From positions 1-33,686 of the forward strand of contig JADGNQ010000059.1 of NCBI GenBank assembly GCA_017883385.1: a stretch of DNA of 33,686 bases. Reading direction: 5' to 3'. The translations under genes and the position numbers were made by a program. Below, in pieces: positions 15,895 to 24,473 of this stretch; the stretch's first letter is position 1; each line of letters begins with the position of its first letter. The stretch comes from Candidatus Sulfotelmatobacter sp. GTDB taxonomy: Bacteria > Acidobacteriota > Terriglobia > Terriglobales > Acidobacteriaceae. The notes beneath the pieces are model-generated. The model ran no database searches, had not been told where the DNA came from, and saw only the letters and a program-made list of their open reading frames with translations.

Positions 15895-16659
15895 CTATGC
15901 GGCCTTTATTACCGTGACGATGTCGCGCGCTACGCTCATCGTGTCCACGTCGTCAACCAGGTGCAGGAATGTGTTCTCCAGCGATTGGCCGAGAATCTGG
16001 CCGATGTTCGCTACCGAATCTTGCGCGATCACGATTCCTTTGCGCAGGATAAGGACGTCGGAGCAGACCTTTTCGACGACCTCCAGCACGTGCGAACAAT
16101 AGAACACGAGTTTGCCCTGCTGCCCGAGCGCCTGAATCAGATTCTTGAAGATCAGGGCTGAGGTCACGTCCAACCCTGAGAGCGGTTCGTCGAAAATGAA
16201 GATCTCGGGATTGTCCATGATCGCGGCGATGAGTAGAACGCGCTGCCGCATTCCCTTCGAGTAGGAACTAATGCTGGCGTGCCGGTGCGGATGGAGCGAG
16301 AAAAGTTCGAGCAGCGAATCAATCTTCTTTTCGAGATCGTGGCGGGGCATGCCGCGTAGAGTGCCGATCAACTCCAGATATTCCCAGCCGGTCAGGTATG
16401 GATAGAGATGCGCCTCTTCCGGGACATAGCCCAGGCGCTTCCGGTAAGCCGCCAGGTTGTCCTGAATGTTGTGACCGTCGAACTGAACCACGCCGCGCGT
16501 CGGCTGCAGCAATCCGGTGAGCATCTTCACCGTCGTGCTCTTGCCGGAGCCATTGGGGCCGAGGCATCCGAGCACTTGTCCGGGCCGCAACGAAAATGAC
16601 AGATCCTGCACTGCGGGCAACGACGCGTAGCGCTTGGTAAGGTGCACGGCTTCGAGCAT
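15895..16659 (-). CDS. ABC transporter ATP-binding protein
   Basis: I chose the ATG at 16659, which is preceded by GAGAGG, giving 254 residues. An upstream extension of 44 residues in the same frame has no domain. Walker A is GPNGSGKS (34-41), Walker B is IFIFDEP (153-159) and the switch histidine is H190 in YCSH. The signature is YSKGM (133-137) instead of the standard LSGGQ, a form seen in other ABC-2-type exporter ATPases. The product should energise the membrane protein at 14121-15884. The N-terminus faces a divergently transcribed secreted protein gene. Confidence 0.9.
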   Translation of the reverse strand: MLEAVHLTKRYASLPAVQDLSFSLRPGQVLGCLGPNGSGKSTTVKMLTGLLQPTRGVVQFDGHNIQDNLAAYRKRLGYVPEEAHLYPYLTGWEYLELIGTLRGMPRHDLEKKIDSLLELFSLHPHRHASISSYSKGMRQRVLLIAAIMDNPEIFIFDEPLSGLDVTSALIFKNLIQALGQQGKLVFYCSHVLEVVEKVCSDVLILRKGIVIAQDSVANIGQILGQSLENTFLHLVDDVDTMSVARDIVTVIKAA

Positions 16660-16819
16660 GGCTGCCTCTCGAGGCGAAGTCTTCAGACGATGGAGCCAGA
16701 GAGAACCCCGGTGATGCGTGATTAGACACCGCTGGGGCGATATAAGTTTCCGACAGAAGGTGGATTCGGATACCTCCGATTCCTCTGGCATTTCGAGCAG
16801 CCGACGATATCATTTGTCC

Positions 16820-17725
16820 GTGCAATTGCGATGCTCTCTTCGTTTGCTTTGTGCCCTCCTCACCTTGACGGCCGTTAGTTCGTGGGCGATCAATCCTGAG
16901 CCTCAGCAACCAGCTCCTCGCGCAGCAGATACGACCTTGGCGCGTCTGGTCAGCGAAGTTCGTGCCCGGGCGAAGGCGCTGGAGAATAGTTCTGGAATGC
17001 GGCTCGGCTTTCAGTCGTTCACTTCTGCATACAAGATTGCTCCCGGTAACATCCGCTATTCCGATTTTGTGATGGTGCGGCTGCTCTACGAAGCCACACG
17101 GGACGCGGGTTTCTGGAACATGCATTGGACCATCACCAACATGCCTCCGAATTCCGATCGGGTCTGGAGTCAATGGAAAGCTGTGAAAGACGTTTCGCCG
17201 TTGATGCCGACGGCCTCGGCGGAATGCGACGAACTTTCTGCCCTGTATGCTTTTTTGGTGGAGCGGGCCGGAGTCCGAAGTGTTGGACTGTTCTGGCCGT
17301 ATCCAAATCACACAGTGGCTGTGTGGGTGCTGCATCCGGCGAACGGCGCCGAGGTACGAGTGGTCGTACCGACGTCGCAGATTTTTCTCGACGTGAATGA
17401 TTCGTTCGGCATGAAGAAATTCAACGCGTGGCATCAGAAGACGATCTTCGAATACAAGCGCCGTGACGCGCCGGACAGTTTCGAAATCCCTAAGCCGCTC
17501 TACGATTTCTTCTTACGGCAGATGGACAAGTACGCTGGCGCTTCGGACTCCACGTTGCAGGAGATAAGGTATCTGCGGGAGGGCGTCTTCTTGAAGTATT
17601 GGACTGCGGAAACCGCCGCTCAGGATGCCCTCCGACGGAAAAACGATCTGCGCGCTGGTCCAGCGGAGGATCTGGCGGCGTTTCAGAATTTTGCCCAGGA
17701 CATGCGGTCGCAGGCCGCTCAGTAG
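16820..17725 (+). CDS. Secreted transglutaminase-like fold protein
   Basis: The start is uncertain. I use the GTG at 16820, just before a signal peptide-like stretch (SLRLLCALLTLTAVSSWA). An ATG at 16718 would add 34 polar residues. Neither has a clear ribosome binding site. The mature part has about 280 residues. A Cys in TASAECDELSALYAFLVERAGV and a His in WPYPNHTVAVWV, followed by PTSQIFLDVND, resemble the Cys-His-Asp layout of transglutaminase-like or bacterial cysteine peptidase domains. I infer an extracytoplasmic protease or cross-linking enzyme, or an inactive relative. A downstream gene on the other strand encodes a GH5 glycosidase and shares the 3' end region. Confidence 0.6.
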   Translation: MQLRCSLRLLCALLTLTAVSSWAINPEPQQPAPRAADTTLARLVSEVRARAKALENSSGMRLGFQSFTSAYKIAPGNIRYSDFVMVRLLYEATRDAGFWNMHWTITNMPPNSDRVWSQWKAVKDVSPLMPTASAECDELSALYAFLVERAGVRSVGLFWPYPNHTVAVWVLHPANGAEVRVVVPTSQIFLDVNDSFGMKKFNAWHQKTIFEYKRRDAPDSFEIPKPLYDFFLRQMDKYAGASDSTLQEIRYLREGVFLKYWTAETAAQDALRRKNDLRAGPAEDLAAFQNFAQDMRSQAAQ

Positions 17726-17736
17726 ACTGCAAAGAG

Positions 17737-18888
17737 TTATTGCCCGGCAGGCATCTTCAAGCCGAGCGCTTGCACTGTAACTTCATCCAGCTTGGCCTTC
17801 GTTTCTCGGTTCGTGACCACGCCGAAGCTGCCGGAGTAATCCCACATCGCCCAGCCGATGTTGTGGCGCTCGAGTGAGGAGCGGACATCTTTGATCCATG
17901 CCGCGCGGTCCTGCGGATCGGAGAAGTAACGGAACACGCCGAATTCATTGCAGACCAGCGGCACGCCGCGCTGCTTGGCCCAGTCGGCGGCCTGGTTGAT
18001 TTCCGCCTCGATGCGCGACGCGTCCCAGTGATCCTGTCCGTAGCGGATCACCTGCATACGATCGCGGGCATCGGGAACGAGCGTCGCGACCTGCGCTGCG
18101 TTCTCCGGCGAAGAGGGGTAGTGCAGGCCCTTCAGCCAGTGCCAGTAGTACGCTCCCCAGGTCGCGCCTTGATGCGTGAAAATGTGCGGCTCGTAGAAAT
18201 GGAAAACGTAGACGACGTTGGCATCGGGCAGTCGCTCGAGAAAAACCATGTCGTCATCGTCGTCCCAGCGCGCGCCGGCAGCGATGATAGTATTCGTGGG
18301 CGCACCGCGCCGGATGGCTGCGGCCAGCTTCGCCTCCACTCCATACCAGCGATAGGCGTCTCGCATTTCCGGCTCATTCAGGATTTCGAAGAATACGCGG
18401 TCCGCGTCCCACGATGAATAGTGCTGCGCCACCATGCTCCAATAATCGGCAAAGCGTTCGACGAAGTCGTCTTCCTTGGCCAGGCGCTCCTTGAAGTCGG
18501 AGTCGGGATGCATGTCGATCTCGACGGCCAGGCCCGCGTCCAGAATCATTTTGACGGCAGCGTCGAGATAGCCGAAATATTCCTCCGAGCCACCATGGCG
18601 GTGCGCAGCGTCCATCATCGGCTGCGGATTCACGCTGAGCCGCACGTGATCGAAGCCGGCCGACTTGATCAGGGCGATGTCTGTGGCCGTAGTCCAGTTT
18701 TCGAAGTGCTCTTTCGTGTATCCCTTGGGATCGTAGACCTGAGCGAACCACTCGCTCAGATTGATGCCGTGGCGAATGTGCGCCAGGCGTGATGCAGGAA
18801 CCGAGGACAGCGGTTGCGGTGCAGTCTGCGCCAATGCCAACGGCAGGAAAACGAGAAATGGAAGGACTGAGATCCACTTGCGGATCAT
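17737..18888 (-). CDS. Secreted glycoside hydrolase family 5 (cellulase-like)
   Basis: The protein has 383 residues with a signal peptide (1-20, ending LALA). GAGGAGT precedes the ATG. The domain is a TIM barrel with the GH5 motifs: HVRLSVN (81-87), the acid/base E172 in FFEILNEPE, FHFYEPH (229-235), and the nucleophile E315 in VCNEFGVFR. Such enzymes cleave beta-linked glucans or mannans. The substrate cannot be read from the sequence. The stretch AHIRHGINLSEWF near residue 36-48 is the usual GH5 entry. It fits a life on plant-derived polysaccharides. Confidence 0.88.
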   Translation of the reverse strand: MIRKWISVLPFLVFLPLALAQTAPQPLSSVPASRLAHIRHGINLSEWFAQVYDPKGYTKEHFENWTTATDIALIKSAGFDHVRLSVNPQPMMDAAHRHGGSEEYFGYLDAAVKMILDAGLAVEIDMHPDSDFKERLAKEDDFVERFADYWSMVAQHYSSWDADRVFFEILNEPEMRDAYRWYGVEAKLAAAIRRGAPTNTIIAAGARWDDDDDMVFLERLPDANVVYVFHFYEPHIFTHQGATWGAYYWHWLKGLHYPSSPENAAQVATLVPDARDRMQVIRYGQDHWDASRIEAEINQAADWAKQRGVPLVCNEFGVFRYFSDPQDRAAWIKDVRSSLERHNIGWAMWDYSGSFGVVTNRETKAKLDEVTVQALGLKMPAGQ

Positions 18889-18923
18889 GTGCGACTCCTC
18901 AATGGTTTCGCGTTGTGAGCATT

Positions 18924-18973
18924 GTCATCCTGAGCGAAGGAGTACATAGGTCCTTCGCTTCGCTCAGGATGAC
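18924..18973. repeat. REP-like inverted repeat, copy 1
   Basis: The left arm GTCATCCTGAGCGAAGGA (18924-18941) faces TCCTTCGCTTCGCTCAGGATGAC-type sequence (18951-18973), with a 9-base loop. The same family occurs at 26302-26380. It lies in the gap between the GH5 gene and the molybdenum hydroxylase gene. It may act as a transcript-end hairpin, since it lies just after the end of the hydroxylase gene region and before the GH5 start. Confidence 0.75.
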
Positions 18974-19006
18974 AATGGGGCTTGTGTAGAAGATTGTGTG
19001 ACACCA

Positions 19007-21127
19007 TCACGAACTCAGTATCGGCAGCGCGCGAATTCTCTTTTTCGTCGCCGCATAAATCGCGTTGCACAGCGCCGGAGCGATGGGTGGCACAGATGGC
19101 TCGCCGATCCCGGTCGGTGCCTCCGCACTAGGAACCGCATAGACCTCGACGTTCGGCGTTTCCTCCATGCGCAGGGGCGCGTAGTCGTCGAAGTTACCCT
19201 GCACCACGCGGCCTTTCTCAATCGTGATCTTCGCACGCAGCGCGTTGGCCAGGCCGTAGACGATTCCGCCTTGAATCTGCTGTTCCAGAATGCTGGGGTT
19301 GATGACCTGCCCGCAATCGACGACAGTGACGACCCGGTGCACGCGTGGTTGGTTGTTTTCCATCGTGATCTCGACAACCTCGGCCATGTACGACGCGAAG
19401 CAACCGAAGCAGGCTACTCCGCGAAAGAGGCCGGCGGGAAGGGGCTTGTCCCATCCAGATTTCTCGGCAGCCAGTTGCAGCACGCCGCGCATGCGCGCTG
19501 TTTTCCATGTGGTCGTGAAGTATTGCAGATCCTGATCCTTTTCCAGGAGATGAAGCCGGTACTGCAACGGATCTTTGCCCGCAGCGACCGCGAGTTCGTC
19601 GATGAAACTTTCGAGCGCGAACGCCGCTTGCAGTGCGTAGACGGAGCGCATCCAGCCCAGTGGCACGGGCGTTTCAGCCATCACGTATTCGATCGCATAG
19701 TTGGGCAGTCCATAGACTGGGCCAGCCTCGTCGGGTAGATCAGGGTCGACATTGCCCGGAGTCGGTTGGCCCTTTTGTCCGCTGATCGACGGCGCGATGA
19801 TGCGGTGATTCAGCGCTGCTGGAAAACCGGCGCCATCCAGGGTAGCGCTGAGTTGATGCAGGCTCGCCGGGCGGTAGGTGGAGAAGCGCATGTCGTCTTC
19901 GCGCGTCCAGATGACTTTCACGGGAGCGTTGATCGCTTTCGACACGAGCGCGGCTTCGACCGCATAGTCGTGCTCCAGACGCCGACCGAAGCCTCCGCCC
20001 ATGAGCGTGACGTTGACCTTGACCTGATCGGGATCGAGGCCGATTGCCGTTGCCACCGAATCGCGGCAATCCTGCGGAACCTGCGTGGGCGCCCAGAGTT
20101 CGCATTTCGTGCCTTGATAGTGCGCTGTGCAATTGCCCGGCTCCATGGGCGCGTGCGCCATAAAAGGCAATGTGTACTCGGCGGAGATATGCCGTCCGGA
20201 GGCTTTCGCGGCATCTCCCGCCGAAAACAAACTCGCGCCTTTTTTCGAGGCGGCCTGCTTTAGTGACGCCATCACCGCCGCGGTGTTCAGATCTCTGTTC
20301 GGACCTTCGTCCCATGTGACGTTGAGAACTCGACGGCCTTCCATCGCGCCCCAAACGCTGTCGGCCACGACGGCCACGGCCGAATCGCCGATTTTGCCGA
20401 CGTAACTCACGCCGGAGATTTTCTTCGACTCCTTGTCGTCGAAGCTCGACGCCTTCCCGCCGATCACGGGACAGCGCGAGAGCACCGCAAACTTCATTCC
20501 GGGCAAACGGAAGTCGATGCCGAAGACGGCTTCGCCTTTAACCTTGGCCGGGGAGTCGACGCGCGGCAGCCGTTGCCCAACAATCTTGTAGTCTTTGCTC
20601 TGCTTTAGCGGCACGTCGGTCGGAATGGGCAGCGTTGCGGCTTTGCTGACAAGTTCTCCGTAACTCAAGCTGCGACCCGAAGCAGCGTGCTTGATGTGGC
20701 TGCTCTCGGCCGTGCACGAAGATCGCGGTACGCCCCACGTCAGGGCCGCGGCCGAAATCAGCATCTCGCGCGCGGCGGCTCCGGCCTTGCGCATCGGATC
20801 CCACGTGGTGCGGATGCTGGCGCTTCCTCCCGTCGTCTGATCGCCGAACAGGGTGCTGGCTCCTGCTTGCTCGATTTCGATCTGCTTCCAGTCGGCTTCA
20901 AGTTCTTCGGCGAGGATCATGGGCAGCGCGGTGCGCACGCCTTGTCCCATCTCGGAGCGCGCGACTACGATCGTGATTTTGTTATCGGGCGCGATGCGGA
21001 GATATGCGTTAGGCGAGAAAGATTCCTTTTGCGAAGCGCTTCCATGAGGCAGGTAGAAGCCGATCACCAAGCCGGCACCGGCAGCGACTCCGGCAGCGAC
21101 GAATTCGCGGCGGGAAAGTGGGCTCAT
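19007..21127 (-). CDS. Tat-exported molybdenum hydroxylase large subunit (IorB-like), copy 1
   Basis: The protein has 706 residues. The N-terminus has a twin-arginine signal ([10 protein letters not shown]6-R7) followed by a hydrophobic stretch, so the folded enzyme is probably exported to the periplasm. The molybdopterin-binding pattern includes [10 protein letters not shown] (about 61-70), GGGFGRR (about 384) and GIGEPSVPP near the C-terminus (catalytic glutamate). It belongs to the aldehyde oxidase/xanthine dehydrogenase superfamily, isoquinoline 1-oxidoreductase beta-type, which lacks an FAD subunit. It oxidises an aldehyde or N-heterocycle with water-derived oxygen. The start overlaps the [2Fe-2S] subunit stop. 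No cytochrome c or cofactor-insertion chaperone gene is adjacent. Confidence 0.88.
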   Translation of the reverse strand: MSPLSRREFVAAGVAAGAGLVIGFYLPHGSASQKESFSPNAYLRIAPDNKITIVVARSEMGQGVRTALPMILAEELEADWKQIEIEQAGASTLFGDQTTGGSASIRTTWDPMRKAGAAAREMLISAAALTWGVPRSSCTAESSHIKHAASGRSLSYGELVSKAATLPIPTDVPLKQSKDYKIVGQRLPRVDSPAKVKGEAVFGIDFRLPGMKFAVLSRCPVIGGKASSFDDKESKKISGVSYVGKIGDSAVAVVADSVWGAMEGRRVLNVTWDEGPNRDLNTAAVMASLKQAASKKGASLFSAGDAAKASGRHISAEYTLPFMAHAPMEPGNCTAHYQGTKCELWAPTQVPQDCRDSVATAIGLDPDQVKVNVTLMGGGFGRRLEHDYAVEAALVSKAINAPVKVIWTREDDMRFSTYRPASLHQLSATLDGAGFPAALNHRIIAPSISGQKGQPTPGNVDPDLPDEAGPVYGLPNYAIEYVMAETPVPLGWMRSVYALQAAFALESFIDELAVAAGKDPLQYRLHLLEKDQDLQYFTTTWKTARMRGVLQLAAEKSGWDKPLPAGLFRGVACFGCFASYMAEVVEITMENNQPRVHRVVTVVDCGQVINPSILEQQIQGGIVYGLANALRAKITIEKGRVVQGNFDDYAPLRMEETPNVEVYAVPSAEAPTGIGEPSVPPIAPALCNAIYAATKKRIRALPILSS

Positions 21128-21591
21128 CGCGAGCCTCCGTTGCCGGCAGCGCGGTGGATCGCTTTGCGAATCCGTTCATAGGTTCCGCAGCGGCAGAGGT
21201 TCCCGTTAATCGCCTGTGTGATCTGTTCGTCCGTCGGGCTCGGCGTTTTCGCGAGCAGGGCCGCGGCCGACATGATCTGTCCCGTTTGGCAATAGCCGCA
21301 TTGCGGGACTTCCTCGGCGATCCAGGCCTGCTGCAAAACGTGCAGGCCGTTCGCTCCGAGCCCCTCAATCGTAGTCACGCTCTTGCCCGCGACTTGCGAG
21401 ACCGGAGTCGAACAGGAACGAATCGGAGCGCCATCGACGTGCACCGTGCAAGCGCCGCACAATCCGGCGCCGCAACCGAACTTTGTTCCGGTGAGTTCGA
21501 GGGTGTCACGTAAGACCCAGAGGAGAGGCGTCTCCGGAGAGACGCTGACTTTCTTTTCACTGCCGTTAACGCGGAGTGTGATGTCGGCCAT
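21124..21591 (-). CDS. [2Fe-2S] subunit of molybdenum hydroxylase (IorA-like), copy 1
   Basis: The protein has 155 residues. GGAGCAAC precedes the ATG. Two 2Fe-2S clusters are supported by C40, C45, C48 and C60 (plant-ferredoxin-like domain) and C98, C101, C133 and C135 (helical domain, sequence QCGYC and LCRCG). It carries electrons from the molybdenum subunit to an acceptor. It overlaps that gene by 4 bases (ATGA). It has no Tat signal of its own, so it is probably carried out with the large subunit. A very similar protein is encoded at 26517-26987 with the same cysteine positions. Confidence 0.93.
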   Translation of the reverse strand: MADITLRVNGSEKKVSVSPETPLLWVLRDTLELTGTKFGCGAGLCGACTVHVDGAPIRSCSTPVSQVAGKSVTTIEGLGANGLHVLQQAWIAEEVPQCGYCQTGQIMSAAALLAKTPSPTDEQITQAINGNLCRCGTYERIRKAIHRAAGNGGSR

Positions 21592-21699
21592 GTTGCTCCA
21601 GTGGTGGAGTTTGGTAACCGGAGAACATGGTACTCAACCTGCGGGAAAAGGGGAAATGGGGAGTCGTTGGCGTTAATGTCTCTGGGAAATTTGAATCTG

Positions 21700-22095
21700 C
21701 TACCAGATTGTCTTCAGACGGTAATCTTTCCGGATTCGCTCGTCGCGCGTCACCAAGGCCATACCCTCTGCCATCGCAGTTGCACCGATGAGTCGGTCGG
21801 CGGGATCCTTTGGATAGTCGTCTGAGAACTGGACGGCAATGGCGGCGATTTCGGCGGTGATCGGCATGATCACCACGCCAGAACGAGTCAGCATATTCTC
21901 GATCGCCTTCTCCCCGGTGCTCTTTGCACGCAGGATTCCCCGCGAGAATAACAGGGCCAGTTCCCAGACCGTGATATCGGAAATGGCCACGCCGTCACTC
22001 ACGCGCGCGCGGCGGATGGCGGAAGCGGCATGCTTGGAGAGTCGCTCCGGTTCGGCTACCAACCACGCGAGCACGTGGGTGTCGAGGAGGATCAA
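21700..22095 (-). CDS. PIN-domain ribonuclease toxin (VapC-like)
   Basis: The protein has 131 residues. PIN-domain acidic residues are D5 (MILLDTH), E45 (ITVWE), D100 (PADR) and D118 (TRDER), which together bind metal and cut RNA. The gene overlaps the upstream antitoxin gene by 4 bases (ATGA), the classic arrangement of toxin-antitoxin pairs. It likely cleaves tRNA or rRNA when free of the antitoxin. The target is unknown. The flanking genes are unrelated housekeeping or secreted genes. Confidence 0.9.
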   Translation of the reverse strand: MILLDTHVLAWLVAEPERLSKHAASAIRRARVSDGVAISDITVWELALLFSRGILRAKSTGEKAIENMLTRSGVVIMPITAEIAAIAVQFSDDYPKDPADRLIGATAMAEGMALVTRDERIRKDYRLKTIW

Positions 22096-22325
22096 CGGAG
22101 CGCCTCCCAGTCTTCCGGCGGGACCAAGGGAGACAGGATGTCACCAACAATTTCAATCTCACCCTTGAGGCAGCCGAAAATATCCTCCGATGGTCCGTCG
22201 GCAGGGACGAGTTTGGCGACGGCCTGCCCGTTCTTGGTGATGGTTACCGGCTCGCGCGTGGAGCGCACTTCGTTCATAATCTTCAGACATCGCGCCTTAA
22301 AGTAACCCGCTGCCATTGTCTTCAT
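22092..22325 (-). CDS. Phd/YefM-family antitoxin
   Basis: The protein has 77 residues. AGGAGC precedes the ATG at 22325. The N-terminus (MAAGYFKARCLKIMNEV, VTITKNGQAVAKLVP) is typical of the Phd/YefM DNA-binding domain, and a C-terminal region of about 30 residues would bind the toxin. It blocks the PIN toxin encoded next and probably represses its own promoter. The possible upstream operator region is about 22326-22360. An in-frame ATG three codons later (22316) is an alternative start. Confidence 0.85.
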   Translation of the reverse strand: MKTMAAGYFKARCLKIMNEVRSTREPVTITKNGQAVAKLVPADGPSEDIFGCLKGEIEIVGDILSPLVPPEDWEALR

Positions 22326-22431
22326 AACTGCTCCTAAAGACCATGGTCATTATAGCATGACCTATCTGCGCGACCATACCCATTTGGCAGCTGTGGATGC
22401 GTTCAGCGGAGAGAGTCGGAAGCGCGTTGCC

Positions 22432-23157
22432 TTACTTCAGTTCTGCGAGCTTCTGCGTGGCCAATTGCCCGGCTTCGTTGCCCGGATTGTCTTTCTTGAC
22501 CTGTTCATAGATCCGCTTGGCGTCGAGGGGTTGGTTGGAACTCTGGTAGAGCTCGGCCAACTGCAACTGAGCAGATACCTTGCTGACCGAGGCCGTGGGT
22601 TTGTTGATCAGTTCCTGGTACAGAGCGACCGCTTCTTTCGTGCGATTGGTCTGGCCGTAGAGCGAGGCCAGGGCCGATTTGGCGATCGCCGACAGATCGC
22701 TGCTGCCTGAGGAAGCCACGTCTTTGAAGTTGCGCTCGGCGGCCGTGTTGTCAGACAAGCTGGACGCAGTCACTCCCAGAAAATAGTGCGCCATGTCGGC
22801 CGTGCGGGTGTGCGGATAGCTGTCCACGATTGCCTGAAACTGCTTCTTGGCTGCCTCGGTGCGCTCTTTGGCGGAGGTGAAGCTGGGTATATCCGGCTGG
22901 GCTGGCGTGCCCGCGGGACGCAGAGGCGTGTCCATGGTGCGGACTGCTCGGGAAAGCTCCAGGCTGGCCTTTTCATCCTGGGTACTCAGGTAATACCACC
23001 CGCCAACCACGGCGGCCAGTACGACTACGACCACAACCACGGAGATGATTACGGTCGACCTGTGTTCGACGGTCCAATGAGCCGTCTTCTCGGCGGCCCC
23101 AATGGTCACGCGGCTGAAGGCATCCTGTTTCAGTTGATGGCGGGTCTCTGCGCGCAC
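22432..23157 (-). CDS. YfgM-like membrane-anchored TPR protein
   Basis: The protein has 241 residues with a GTG start at 23157 preceded by GAAGGGAAG. The N-terminal 34 residues are cytoplasmic and one membrane span (about 35-56) follows. The rest, about 57-241, is a periplasmic helical repeat region with TPR-like sequences (AAKKQFQAIVDSYPHTRTADMA, about 110-130). YfgM-like proteins interact with periplasmic chaperones near the Sec translocon. The role here is inferred from the architecture. It stands alone, divergent from the SMP-30 gene. Confidence 0.75.
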   Translation of the reverse strand: MRAETRHQLKQDAFSRVTIGAAEKTAHWTVEHRSTVIISVVVVVVVLAAVVGGWYYLSTQDEKASLELSRAVRTMDTPLRPAGTPAQPDIPSFTSAKERTEAAKKQFQAIVDSYPHTRTADMAHYFLGVTASSLSDNTAAERNFKDVASSGSSDLSAIAKSALASLYGQTNRTKEAVALYQELINKPTASVSKVSAQLQLAELYQSSNQPLDAKRIYEQVKKDNPGNEAGQLATQKLAELK

Positions 23158-23211
23158 GGACTTCCCTTCTGGTGATAACGATGGCTGGCTTAACTAATAT
23201 AGTAAACAAAC

Positions 23212-23240
23212 AGTTTAGCAGGGGGAAAACAGGGCGTCAA
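23212..23240 (-). promoter_or_regulatory. Predicted promoter for the YfgM-like gene
   Basis: On the minus strand, TTGACG (23235-23240) is a near-consensus -35 box. After 17 bases TAAACT (23212-23217) is a weak but acceptable -10 box. Transcription would start about 50 bases before the GTG at 23157. Confidence 0.55.
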
Positions 23241-23325
23241 AAGTGGCGGGTTCGTCGATCATGCTGACTTTACCGGGACGTGATACATTTTGCTGCCCGC
23301 TTTTGCCGACGCCGGAGGGCGACCG

Positions 23326-24360
23326 ATGCAGAGACGCACGTTCATGACCGGGACGGCCAGCGCCGCGGCGGCGATGGCATTCAAGCCTTTGGCCTCAGCC
23401 GTGGAACACGGACAGGAACGCCCTGTCGTTTATCCCGATCCCGCCGTTGAAGTGGTTGATCCGCGCTTTGCCAAGTACAAGGTTGGCAATGCGGCGGTCG
23501 AACGCCTGTACACCGGCACCCGTTGGGCGGAAGGGCCCGTGTGGTGCGCGGACGGCCGGTACCTTCTCTGGAGCGACATTCCCAACAATCGCATGCTGCG
23601 ATGGCTCGAGGAGACTGGGGAAGTCAGCGTCTTTCGAAATCCCTCGAACTACAGCAACGGCAATTACCGGGATAGGCAGGGCCGGCTGGTCACGTGCGAG
23701 CACGACACGCGCCGGGTTACGCGAACCGAATACGACGGCACGATCACCGTGCTGATGGACCGCTTTCAAGACAAGAGTCTCAACGCGCCGAATGACCTGG
23801 TGGTGCATTCTGATGGGGCGATTTGGTTCACCGATCCGGGCTATGGAATCATGTCGAACTACGAAGGCCATAAAGCCTCGTTCGAGTTGCCCGCCAACGT
23901 TTACCGCCTCGATCCGAAGTCACGGGAGGCGACCGTTGTGGCCAGCGACATGGATAAACCCAATGGCCTATGCTTCTCTCCCGACGAGAAGAAGCTCTAC
24001 ATCGTGGATACTGGAGTTCCACGCCATGCCGGCGACCCGCACCCGATTCGTGTCTATGACGTCGTGGATGGCGTACATCTGAAGAATGGGCGGCTGTTTG
24101 CCAACATGTCGCCGGGCTCATCCGATGGCATCCGCTGCGATATGGACGGCAACGTCTGGTCCGCGGCGGGATGGGCGGGAGAAGGCTACAACGGCGTGCA
24201 CGTATTCGCGCCCGACGGAACGCTGATTGGCAAGATTCATCTGCCGGAATCGTGCGCGAACCTGTGCTTCGGCGGCGCCAAGAGAAATCGGCTGTTCATG
24301 GCCGCAAGCCAGTCTCTCTACGCCGTATATGTGGATGCCCAAGGGGCTCAGATGCCATGA
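23326..24360 (+). CDS. SMP-30/gluconolactonase family protein, exported
   Basis: The start at 23326 has GGAGGG seven bases upstream. An ATG at 23290 would be in-frame but has no such site. The protein has 344 residues. A twin-arginine-like start (MQRRTFMTG) is followed by a hydrophobic Ala-rich stretch (about 9-25), so export by Tat is likely. The six-bladed propeller shows as AEGPVW (68-73), SDIPNNR (83-89), NAPNDL (153-158), FTDPGYG (168-174) and NGLCFSPDEKKLYIVDTG (about 209-226). These carry metal-binding Glu, Asn and Asp residues. The enzyme probably hydrolyses a sugar lactone. The substrate is not visible. Confidence 0.85.
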   Translation: MQRRTFMTGTASAAAAMAFKPLASAVEHGQERPVVYPDPAVEVVDPRFAKYKVGNAAVERLYTGTRWAEGPVWCADGRYLLWSDIPNNRMLRWLEETGEVSVFRNPSNYSNGNYRDRQGRLVTCEHDTRRVTRTEYDGTITVLMDRFQDKSLNAPNDLVVHSDGAIWFTDPGYGIMSNYEGHKASFELPANVYRLDPKSREATVVASDMDKPNGLCFSPDEKKLYIVDTGVPRHAGDPHPIRVYDVVDGVHLKNGRLFANMSPGSSDGIRCDMDGNVWSAAGWAGEGYNGVHVFAPDGTLIGKIHLPESCANLCFGGAKRNRLFMAASQSLYAVYVDAQGAQMP

Positions 24361-24473
24361 GCGAGCGTCGCCACTTGCTTGGTTGAGTTGCGAACCCGAG
24401 TCGCCGGCTCATCCTTCGACAACCGCGAGGAACTTCTGCTAGTCTGCTTTCCGCTTCAGAGAGGAATCGAGGA

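Noticed and set aside
16319..17434. 371-codon minus-strand frame spanning two genes
   Set aside because: It crosses the divergent start region and the ABC ATPase in the wrong frame, with no motif.
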